46,151 nt of DNA from Maribacter sp. (lineage in GTDB: Bacteria > Bacteroidota > Bacteroidia > Flavobacteriales > Flavobacteriaceae). The notes beneath the pieces were generated by a model that saw only the letters and a program-made list of their open reading frames with translations, searched no databases and was not told the origin of the DNA. Positions 9,264-16,314 of the stretch are shown here, in pieces. A program made the translations under genes and the position numbers. The stretch is from positions 1-46,151 of the forward strand of contig NZ_JADGES010000014.1 of NCBI RefSeq assembly GCF_016744255.1, read 5' to 3'. Numbering within the stretch: position 1 is the stretch's first letter; the number at the start of each line of letters is the position of its first letter.

Positions 9264-10382
9264 ATGAAAAATGTATTAATCGTTTATCACTATATAGCAC
9301 ACTATAGAGTTCCTATATTTAATATCCTATCAAAGAGTACTACCCCCAGGTATACTTTATTATCTGGCACTAAAACAGAAATAAACATAAAAACAGCAAG
9401 TAAAGAGCTTGCCAAAACTAAAGTTGAAAACGGAGGATTACGATGGATTTTTGTTAAAAATTATTGGTTCTTAAACCTTTTCTTAATTCAGCCTGCAGTA
9501 TTAAAAAAGAGTCTTTCTAGAGAATATGATACAATTATCTTCTTAGGTGTTATGTACTACCCAACTACATGGCTTGGGGCTATTTTAGCAAAAATGACTA
9601 ATAAAAAAGTGATTTTCTGGACTCACGGCTATATTAGCAATGAAAAAGGATTTAAAGGGTTCCTTCGAAAAACATTCTATAAACTAGCAGATGAAATTCT
9701 TGTTTATGGACAATGGGCAAAGGACATTTTAATATCTAAAGGATTTTCTCCTAAAAAAATAAAATTAGTGTACAACTCTTTGGATTATGATAAACAATTA
9801 GAAATAAGGAAAGAAAAGACTGAAATTTTAAACTTATTTAAAAATAACGATTTGCCTACATTTGGATTTATTGGCAGATTAACAAAGCAAAAAAATGTAG
9901 ACGCCTTAATTGAAGTTTTGTATCGCCTACAAAAAAATAATACAAAAGCAAATTTACTTATAATTGGTTCTGGAGACCAAGAAGAACTTTTAAAAGAAAA
10001 AGTTAAAACATATAACTTAGGAGAATTTACATGTTTCTATGGATCTTCTTATGATGAAAAAGAAATATACCAGTTATTAAATTATGTTAAGGTTGTAGTC
10101 TCCCCTGGTGAAGTTGGCTTAACTGCCATACATGCTCTCACCTATGGAACACCCGTAATTACACATAATGATTTTAGCAAACAAATGCCTGAATTTGAAG
10201 TAATTAAATCCAATATTACTGGCGATTTTTTTAAACATGGCAATGTAACTGAAATGGAAAACGTTTTAAAAAAGTGGCTTTTTGAAAAAAACAAAAAAGA
10301 TGTCCAAAAAGATTGTTATGCAATCATTGATAATTTTTACAATCCTTACAAACAAAAAGAAATATTTGATTCCGTCGTATGA
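9264..10382 (+). CDS. GT4-like glycosyltransferase, paralogue of the gene at 4042
   Basis: A 372-residue GT-B protein starting MKNVLIVYHYIAHYRVPIF. It is collinear with the product of 4042-5154 over its whole length, sharing WTHG near residue 120, FYKL.D..L.YG, VYNSLDYDKQLEIRK, FIGRLTKQKNVDALIEV and SPGEVGLTAIHALTYGTPVI. The canonical EX7E is again altered: aligning the conserved GL places G and H at the two glutamate positions, although a Glu lies one residue later. The gene is preceded by 141 noncoding bases and its stop overlaps the next start by four bases (ATGA), which implies translational coupling to the acetyltransferase. Confidence 0.88.
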   Translation: MKNVLIVYHYIAHYRVPIFNILSKSTTPRYTLLSGTKTEINIKTASKELAKTKVENGGLRWIFVKNYWFLNLFLIQPAVLKKSLSREYDTIIFLGVMYYPTTWLGAILAKMTNKKVIFWTHGYISNEKGFKGFLRKTFYKLADEILVYGQWAKDILISKGFSPKKIKLVYNSLDYDKQLEIRKEKTEILNLFKNNDLPTFGFIGRLTKQKNVDALIEVLYRLQKNNTKANLLIIGSGDQEELLKEKVKTYNLGEFTCFYGSSYDEKEIYQLLNYVKVVVSPGEVGLTAIHALTYGTPVITHNDFSKQMPEFEVIKSNITGDFFKHGNVTEMENVLKKWLFEKNKKDVQKDCYAIIDNFYNPYKQKEIFDSVV

Positions 10383-11002
10383 ACCTATTAAACCTGTTAT
10401 ACTTTAAACGAAATTCAAACATTTCAAAAAGTGCAAAAATATATCCGTTTAGTAAAATTAGTAATTCTACTATTTCAGATTTTAGTTATGTAAGTTATAG
10501 TTGTATCATAAATGTTAGCACTATTGGTAAATTTTGTTCTATTGCTAATGGCGTTAAAATAGGCTTAGGAATACATCCTACAGATTTTATTTCTACAAGT
10601 CCGATATTCTATTCCCCCACAAACCCCCTAAAACATACTATTGTTTCTAAGTCGTGTTTTGAAGAAAATAAAAAAGTAATCATAGGGAATGATGTATGGA
10701 TTGGTGCAAGTGCCATTATACTAGATGGAATTACAATTGGTGACGGAGCTATTATTGCTGCAAATAGTGTGGTAACAAAAGATGTATCTAAATATTCTAT
10801 TGTTGGTGGTGTTCCTGCTAAAGAAATAAAAAAAAGATTCTCCCATAGTATTATAGAAAGATTAAATTCTTTAAAGTGGTGGAATCTCCCTATTACTTTT
10901 TTTAAAACAAAAAAAGTAATAGAAATTTTTTCCAAAAAAATGGAAGAAGCAAATATTCATGAATTAGAGAAAGTAATAAAAAATTATAAAAATAATTTAT
11001 AG
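10379..11002 (+). CDS. CatB-like hexapeptide acetyltransferase
   Basis: A 207-residue left-handed beta-helix acetyltransferase. Repeats begin at about residue 20 (AKIYPFSKISNSTISDFSYV). The xenobiotic-acetyltransferase-type segment IGKFCSIANGVKIGLGIHPTDFISTSPIFY contains the likely catalytic His. A second set of repeats follows (IIGNDVWIGASAIILDGITIGDGAIIAANSVVTKDV) with the GGVPAKEIKKRF tail. It probably O- or N-acetylates a sugar of the repeat unit. Its start overlaps the previous glycosyltransferase by four bases. Confidence 0.9.
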   Translation: MNLLNLLYFKRNSNISKSAKIYPFSKISNSTISDFSYVSYSCIINVSTIGKFCSIANGVKIGLGIHPTDFISTSPIFYSPTNPLKHTIVSKSCFEENKKVIIGNDVWIGASAIILDGITIGDGAIIAANSVVTKDVSKYSIVGGVPAKEIKKRFSHSIIERLNSLKWWNLPITFFKTKKVIEIFSKKMEEANIHELEKVIKNYKNNL

Positions 11003-11027
11003 CTTTTTTAAAGTTAAATAATTACCA

Positions 11028-11774
11028 ATGAAAATCTCCCTTATTACAGGAACTTATAATAGCGAAGAATACATACAAGATTGTGTTTCTAGTATAAATG
11101 AGCAAGATTATACTACTATTGAACATATAATTATTGATGGCGCATCTACAGATAATACGATACATATAATAAACAATACAGAAAACAGAGTTACTAAAAT
11201 AGTATCCGAACCAGACAACGGCATTTATGATGCCATGAATAAAGGCATACAACTAGCCACAGGTGATGTTATTGGTATTTTAAACTCCGATGATTTTTAT
11301 ACCAATTCTAATGTTATCTCAACCGTTATAAGTGCATTTATAAATAATGAAGTAGACTGCGTTTATGGTAACCTATTCTATGTAGACCAAAAGAATCCCT
11401 CTATAATAAAACGAAAATGGATAACAGGGGAGTACAATCTAAAAAAAGGTTTTAAAAACGGTTGGCACCCTGCACATCCTGCATTTTTTGTAAAAAAAGA
11501 AATTTACAATAAATATGGTTCTTTTGATACTAATTTTAAAATAGCTGCAGATTTTGAGTTGATGCTCCGATTCCTTGACAAACACAAAATAAGCTCTCAT
11601 TACATTCCTGAAGCTTTAGTAAGAATGAGACTGGGTGGAGAAAGTAATAAGTCTTACCAAAGCAATATAGATGGCAATAAAGAATGTATTAAAGCGTTTA
11701 AGAAAAATGACTTATCTATTTCTAAATTATACCCAATAGTAAGACTTTTACCAAAATTGAAACAATATTTTTAA
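11028..11774 (+). CDS. Glycosyltransferase family 2 protein (WcaA-like)
   Basis: A 248-residue GT-A glycosyltransferase. MKISLITGTYNSEEYIQDCV, the donor-binding IIIDGASTDNT (residues 35-44), EPDNGIYDAMNKGI and the NSDD metal motif (residues 86-89) identify a compact GT2 group common in polysaccharide loci. The WHPAHPAFFVKKEIY segment is the usual acceptor-side motif. It follows the acetyltransferase by 25 bases and precedes the initiating transferase gene by about 90 AT-rich bases. The sugar is unknown. Confidence 0.9.
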   Translation: MKISLITGTYNSEEYIQDCVSSINEQDYTTIEHIIIDGASTDNTIHIINNTENRVTKIVSEPDNGIYDAMNKGIQLATGDVIGILNSDDFYTNSNVISTVISAFINNEVDCVYGNLFYVDQKNPSIIKRKWITGEYNLKKGFKNGWHPAHPAFFVKKEIYNKYGSFDTNFKIAADFELMLRFLDKHKISSHYIPEALVRMRLGGESNKSYQSNIDGNKECIKAFKKNDLSISKLYPIVRLLPKLKQYF

Positions 11775-11864
11775 TCAATTATTTCATACTTTTTTATTAA
11801 AATAATTTCAAAATATTACTTATTCCATAGAATAAACAATATTTTTTTGATTTTACACCAAACT

Positions 11865-13238
11865 ATGCTAGGCCGAAGTAAACTAAATATCCCAGAAAGA
11901 AAATTAATCCTTGTAGCAGGAGATGTTATAATTATTATTTCTCTTTTATATTTCTTTTTAAGACATGTAATTGATAACAATACTCTATCTGTATATGCAA
12001 ACATACTATTATTTGGAATCGGGTTTTTAGCCTATTTCTTCTTGGCTTATGTATTAAATTTTTATTATCTAGGCATCACTTCTAATTACTCGGGAAGAAC
12101 TATTATTAAAGGTTTTTTAATATCCCTACTTTTTGTTCTGGGAGAAGTATTGCTTTCCGTAATTATTTTTGATATTAGTTTCTGGAGAATAAATCTTTTA
12201 CTATTCCTTTTTGGAACACCATTACTGCTTTTTTTCTGGAGAAAATTATTCTTCTACGTTTTTAAATTTATATCGACAACCAAAGATGTCCTATACTTTT
12301 ATAATAAAAGAGGTCATAATTTAGAAAAGGATGTTAGTATTATTAATGGGCATGAAATTAATACATTCTATAATGTTATTGAATCCATAGATTTAGGAGA
12401 GGCTGCTGGCTTAACCGAGAAGGAATTAAAAGAGTTAGATACGAATATTGATTCTTGGATTATTGACACCGACACCTCTAAACCGCTACCTAAGAATGTT
12501 GAAAAAACAATGCTCGATGCATTTGTGGAAGGAAAAGAAATAGTTACATTCAGTTCTTTTTATGAAAATATTTATGAAGCATTACCCATAATTTCGCACA
12601 ACGCAAATGAAAGTTGCTCCGAAATTCTACAATTGCAACATACCAGAATAAGGTATTTATATAGAGTATTTAGTTTTACTGTAAACTTTCTTTTAGGATT
12701 ATTTATTGGCGTCATATTCGCAACGGTTACTCCTTTTGTGTTTCTATTAAATTTACTACTTAACAGAGGCCCTTTATTTTATGTACAACAAAGGATTGGG
12801 CAATACGGTAAAGAATTCAATATCTACAAATTTAGATCTATGGTTGTAGATGCTGAAAAATCTGGAGCAAAAATGGCTTCTAAAAATGATGCTAGAATCA
12901 CTCCATTTGGTAAAATATTAAGAATGTTTAGGGTAGATGAACTCCCTCAGATTTTATCTGTTATAAGGGGTGATATGTTATTCATTGGTCCAAGACCAGA
13001 AAGAGAAGTATTCGTTGATAAATTGAATACTATGCTTCCTTATTACAATATTAGACATTTGGTTAAACCAGGAATTACAGGTTGGGCTCAAGTAAAATAT
13101 AAATATGGAGAAACTTTAGACGATTCTATTCAAAAACTAGAATACGATTTGTACTATATAAAAAGTAGATCTATAACATTGGACCTAAGAATTATATTTA
13201 AAACATTTACTACTATAATTTTTTCAAGAGGAGTTTAA
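11865..13238 (+). CDS. Initiating undecaprenyl-phosphate sugar-phosphate transferase (WcaJ/WbaP type)
   Basis: A polyprenyl-phosphate hexose-1-phosphate transferase that would load the first sugar onto undecaprenyl phosphate. The N-terminal half has about four membrane segments. The C-terminal catalytic domain (roughly residues 265-457) has the diagnostic order: membrane re-entrant segment, RGPLFYVQQRIG, FNIYKFRSMVVDAE, FRVDELPQ, GDMLFIGPRPER and KPGITGWAQV. I chose the ATG at 11865 (457 residues, MLGRSKLN); an in-frame TTG at 11847 would add six residues. It closes the locus, directly ahead of a strong bidirectional terminator. Whether the first sugar is glucose, galactose or another hexose cannot be read. 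Confidence 0.93.
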   Translation: MLGRSKLNIPERKLILVAGDVIIIISLLYFFLRHVIDNNTLSVYANILLFGIGFLAYFFLAYVLNFYYLGITSNYSGRTIIKGFLISLLFVLGEVLLSVIIFDISFWRINLLLFLFGTPLLLFFWRKLFFYVFKFISTTKDVLYFYNKRGHNLEKDVSIINGHEINTFYNVIESIDLGEAAGLTEKELKELDTNIDSWIIDTDTSKPLPKNVEKTMLDAFVEGKEIVTFSSFYENIYEALPIISHNANESCSEILQLQHTRIRYLYRVFSFTVNFLLGLFIGVIFATVTPFVFLLNLLLNRGPLFYVQQRIGQYGKEFNIYKFRSMVVDAEKSGAKMASKNDARITPFGKILRMFRVDELPQILSVIRGDMLFIGPRPEREVFVDKLNTMLPYYNIRHLVKPGITGWAQVKYKYGETLDDSIQKLEYDLYYIKSRSITLDLRIIFKTFTTIIFSRGV

Positions 13239-13267
13239 TAAAATGCCTCTTCTAATATTTATAAAAT

Positions 13268-13300
13268 AAAAACTCCAATCTTATTAAGATTGGAGTTTTT
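13268..13300. terminator. Bidirectional terminator between the polysaccharide locus and ompA
   Basis: AACTCCAATCTT (13271-13282) pairs perfectly with AAGATTGGAGTT (13286-13297), and three flanking A/T pairs extend the stem. A T-run follows on the + strand and a T-rich tract on the - strand. It lies between the convergent stops at 13238 and 13323 and can serve both transcription units. Confidence 0.88.
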
Positions 13301-13322
13301 ATTTTATTGCATTCCCGTTGTT

Positions 13323-14501
13323 TTAGAATTCCAAAACAATAAATTCTGACCTTCTATTAACTTTATGCTTACTTTCTGGACAGTAAATACCGTCTGCACA
13401 CTCGTTCAACAATCTCTCTTCACCATAAGCTTTTACACGTAATTTTTCACTTGAAACACCTTGTTTTATTAAAAAATCTTTTGTTCTTTCCACTCGTTTT
13501 TCAGATAGCCAAGAGTTATATTTAGAACTTCCTCTAGAATCTGTATGTGAGGTTATCATAAGCTTTAAGCTAGGTGTCTCTTCTATTAATTCAGCCAAAG
13601 AGACTAAAACTTTACTTGACTTTTTAGTTATATAAGAAGAGTTTAAATTAAAATAAACATACCCTAAATTATTAATTTTATCTTCAATTGATTTTTTACG
13701 CTGATTTTCTGCATCTATTCTTTCCTTTTCAACAGACGCTAATCTTGCCTTTTCTTTTTCTTGCGCTAGTCTTTCCGCCAATAACACTTCCTCTTTAATT
13801 CTATTTACATTCGCAATAGAATCGTTTACACGTTGCTTTTCTTTTTCTTGTTCTTGTAGTAAAGCTAGTTTCTCCTCCCCTTTTTTAGACAAGCCTTTTT
13901 CCGTAGCAAATTGATAGACAACTCCTACTGCATGCTGCAAATGGTTTGTTGCACCATTATTACCCATAGCCCATTTACCAGAGGAGCTAAAGTCTAAACC
14001 AACTCTATCTGAAAACCATGTTCTAAACCCTACAACAGCATTATATGTACCTCTGCCTACGTTATTAGCATCTGTATACCCTAATCCGCCTCCTACATAG
14101 GGATCAAACCAAGCTGTTTGGCCTATTAACTTATTTAAATCATAGGTTACGCGAGCATCAAACCCTAAATAGTCACTTTCCTGCGTTACCAAAGCAGCAT
14201 CTACAAGCTTACCTTCTTTATACTTATTATACGTAGCTATAGCTTCGACACCTATTCCGCTTTTAAAGTAGCGACCTATACTTATTCTATTTGGATAAGG
14301 TGTACTATTCCATTCGTCTTTAAATTTTAAAAGACCATCCGTTACATCGCCAGAGTCATCGACAAAATTATAGCCTAATCCAAACATCCAAGAGCTTTGA
14401 ACTATGCTGTCTTTTGCTGTAAGCTTTAAGTCTTCTTGAGCAAACATAGCTACACTTAAAAAAAGTGCTGTAATTAATGCGTAGTGCTTTACGTTTTTCA
14501 T
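13323..14501 (-). CDS. OmpA-family outer membrane protein
   Basis: A 392-residue outer membrane/peptidoglycan-linking protein. MKNVKHYALITALFLSVAMFAQ is a signal peptide. About residues 25-200 look like a small beta-barrel (alternating aromatic strands, WMFGLGYNF, PYVGGGLGYTD, GVVYQF). A Lys/Glu-rich coiled segment follows (about 205-270), then an OmpA-like peptidoglycan-binding domain (YVYFNLNSSYITKKSS, TSHTDSRGSSKYN, LSEKRVERTKDFL, KVNRRSEF). I chose the ATG at 14501 rather than the upstream in-frame ATG at 14546: it begins a clean signal peptide, and the predicted promoter -7 box at 14531-14538 lies between the two, so 14546 would be at or before the transcription start. Confidence 0.92.
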   Translation of the reverse strand: MKNVKHYALITALFLSVAMFAQEDLKLTAKDSIVQSSWMFGLGYNFVDDSGDVTDGLLKFKDEWNSTPYPNRISIGRYFKSGIGVEAIATYNKYKEGKLVDAALVTQESDYLGFDARVTYDLNKLIGQTAWFDPYVGGGLGYTDANNVGRGTYNAVVGFRTWFSDRVGLDFSSSGKWAMGNNGATNHLQHAVGVVYQFATEKGLSKKGEEKLALLQEQEKEKQRVNDSIANVNRIKEEVLLAERLAQEKEKARLASVEKERIDAENQRKKSIEDKINNLGYVYFNLNSSYITKKSSKVLVSLAELIEETPSLKLMITSHTDSRGSSKYNSWLSEKRVERTKDFLIKQGVSSEKLRVKAYGEERLLNECADGIYCPESKHKVNRRSEFIVLEF

Positions 14502-14530
14502 AATTAAGAATTTGGGATATATAATATGTA

Positions 14531-14561
14531 AAAATATAAAAAGCAATACTTTAGAAACAAA
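14531..14561 (-). promoter_or_regulatory. Predicted ompA promoter (TTTG-N19-TATATTTT)
   Basis: Read on the - strand, TTTG (14561-14558) is followed after 19 bases by TATATTTT (14538-14531). This matches the Bacteroidota primary-sigma consensus TTTG-N19-TAnnTTTG in all but the last base. The implied start of transcription is about 20 bases upstream of the ATG at 14501. The -33 box lies inside the T-tract of the terminator of the upstream gene. Confidence 0.6.
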
Positions 14562-14583
14562 AATCCCTACAAACTGTAGGGAT
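14555..14583 (-). terminator. Intrinsic terminator after the PrcB-like lipoprotein gene
   Basis: On the - strand the arms ATCCCTAC (14583-14576) and GTAGGGAT (14570-14563) form an 8-bp stem with a 5-base loop, followed by TTTTGTTT. It lies about 45 bases beyond the stop codon at 14629 and ends the long leftward run that starts at the amidase gene. Confidence 0.75.
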
Positions 14584-14628
14584 ATTCGATAGATAGATTA
14601 ACTGTAATAATAGTCGATAAACAACCTG

Positions 14629-15069
14629 TTACTTGATAATAATTTCTTTTTTTGACAGTGCCATTTTGTACACTTTAAATGGACTAACCATTGCGCTTGA
14701 AATGACTTTTCCTTTATACTTTTTTGTGTGTAATTCTATTTCTTCCTCTGTTTCTTTTAATACTTCTAACGCTACACTATCTCCTTGGGCATGCTCTCCT
14801 TCACATACAACAATTAAAACATTCTTAGAGAAGTCTATCTCTGGCAAAGGTATTCCCGGTTTTCTTACTCTATTTATTTTAGCAAAAAACTTCTGCAAGG
14901 CTTTTTGATCTCTTATTATTACATTATCAGCAGTACTTAAACTACTGTAATTATCTTCCATCAATAAGACCAAATTATTGTTTACTACCTGTTGTTTCTC
15001 TTTAGAAATTTCTTTTTGCCCTTTGCATGCAAAGCAAATAATTAGTAATAACCCTAAAATATTTTTCAT
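14629..15069 (-). CDS. PrcB-like putative lipoprotein
   Basis: A 146-residue exported protein. The N-terminus MKNILGLLLIICFACKGQKE looks like a lipoprotein signal with Cys15 as the likely acylated residue, though the lipobox (CFAC) is not perfect. The remainder (LSTADNVIIRDQKALQKFFAKIN...VLIVVCEGEHAQGDSVAL...SPFKVYKMALSKKEIIIK) has the pattern I associate with the PrcB C-terminal-like domain: a stretch before a conserved hydrophobic strand, then a Gly-rich turn, then a closing strand. The function is unknown in flavobacteria. It begins six bases after the bshA stop, so it is the last gene of that unit. Confidence 0.65.
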   Translation of the reverse strand: MKNILGLLLIICFACKGQKEISKEKQQVVNNNLVLLMEDNYSSLSTADNVIIRDQKALQKFFAKINRVRKPGIPLPEIDFSKNVLIVVCEGEHAQGDSVALEVLKETEEEIELHTKKYKGKVISSAMVSPFKVYKMALSKKEIIIK

Positions 15070-15075
15070 CCTTTT

Positions 15076-16215
15076 TTATTTATTATCGCATCTACCATCA
15101 TAGGCTCTTTGATAGATTGCCTCATATAAAGGAAGTACATTCACAATATCAAACTCTTCTGCTACTTTTTCTGCATTACATTTAAATTGCTCTAATGTAG
15201 CATCATCACTCAATAAAGAAATAGCATTTTTAGCCATTTCGGTTACATTACCAACATCGCTTAAAAAACCTGTAACACCATGCCTATTTACTTCTGGAAT
15301 ACCTCCTGCATTACTAGATATAACAGGTACTTTATTGATCATAGCTTCTAGAGCTGCTAAACCAAAGCTCTCTGTTTCCGAGGGGAGTAAAAATAAATCT
15401 GAAAAGCAAAGAATTTTATCTATCTCGTTACTATTACCTAAGAATATGACCTTATCGGTAATGCCATACGTTTCGCATAACATCTCTGCGTTTTCTTTTT
15501 CGGGTCCTTCCCCTACCATAACCAATTTAGAAGGCACCTCCTTTTGTATTTTATTAAAAATATGAATTACATCAGGAATACGTTTTACTTTCCTAAAATT
15601 ACTAATATGTGTGATAATTTTTTCTCCTTCTTCTGCCATCGCTGTCCGCTGACAATCTGTAAAAGAAGGCTTGTATTTTTTTCTATCTATAAAATTAGGA
15701 ACAACTTCTATTTCTCCTTTAATATTAAAAAGTTCTAATGTTTTTTGTTTCAGGTTTTCAGAAACAGAGGTTACCACATCCGATTGATTAATGCTAAATG
15801 TAACTGCTGGTTTATAAAAAGGGTGTTTCCCAACCAAAGTAATATCTGTACCGTGTAGCGTTGTAATCATTGGTAAGCATATCCCTTCTTCCTCCAGCAT
15901 TTTTTTTGCCATATAACCTGCATAAGCATGTGGAATAGCATAATGCACGTGTAATAGCTCTATTCCAAAAAGTTTTACAGTATCTACTAATTTACTAGAT
16001 AATGCTAATTCGTATGGTTGGTAATGAAATAAAGGGTACTCTGGAACATGTACTTCATGAAAATGTATGTTATTTTCTAATAACTCTAAACGAACAGGTT
16101 GTTTATAGGTTACAAAATGAACCTCATGCCCTCTATTTGCCAAAGCTATACCTAATTCTGTTGCTACAACACCACTACCTCCAAATGTTGGATAACAAAC
16201 TATTGCTATTTTCAT
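15076..16215 (-). CDS. bshA: N-acetyl-alpha-D-glucosaminyl L-malate synthase
   Basis: This GT4 enzyme joins UDP-GlcNAc and L-malate, the first step of bacillithiol synthesis in the cytoplasm. The 379-residue length and the signature N-terminus KIAIVCYPTFGGSGVVATELG, then HVHYAIPHAYAGYMAKKML and TTLHGTDITLVG, are specific to BshA. The donor site keeps EX7E (ETESFGLAALEAM). It starts about 100 bases after the stop of the NagZ-like gene. The other bacillithiol genes bshB and bshC are not in the window. Confidence 0.95.
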   Translation of the reverse strand: MKIAIVCYPTFGGSGVVATELGIALANRGHEVHFVTYKQPVRLELLENNIHFHEVHVPEYPLFHYQPYELALSSKLVDTVKLFGIELLHVHYAIPHAYAGYMAKKMLEEEGICLPMITTLHGTDITLVGKHPFYKPAVTFSINQSDVVTSVSENLKQKTLELFNIKGEIEVVPNFIDRKKYKPSFTDCQRTAMAEEGEKIITHISNFRKVKRIPDVIHIFNKIQKEVPSKLVMVGEGPEKENAEMLCETYGITDKVIFLGNSNEIDKILCFSDLFLLPSETESFGLAALEAMINKVPVISSNAGGIPEVNRHGVTGFLSDVGNVTEMAKNAISLLSDDATLEQFKCNAEKVAEEFDIVNVLPLYEAIYQRAYDGRCDNK

Positions 16216-16314
16216 GTCCCTATTATTTATTTCAAAAAAAAAATTAAACTTAAATAGTGTAATCTATGTCTTTAAAAACTAGAAAAACTTACCATAAAAA
16301 ACTAAAATTAGGTA

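Noticed and set aside
10609-10935. A 108-codon open frame on the - strand inside the acetyltransferase gene
   Set aside because: The + strand codes for clear hexapeptide repeats over the same bases; the reverse frame shows no family features.
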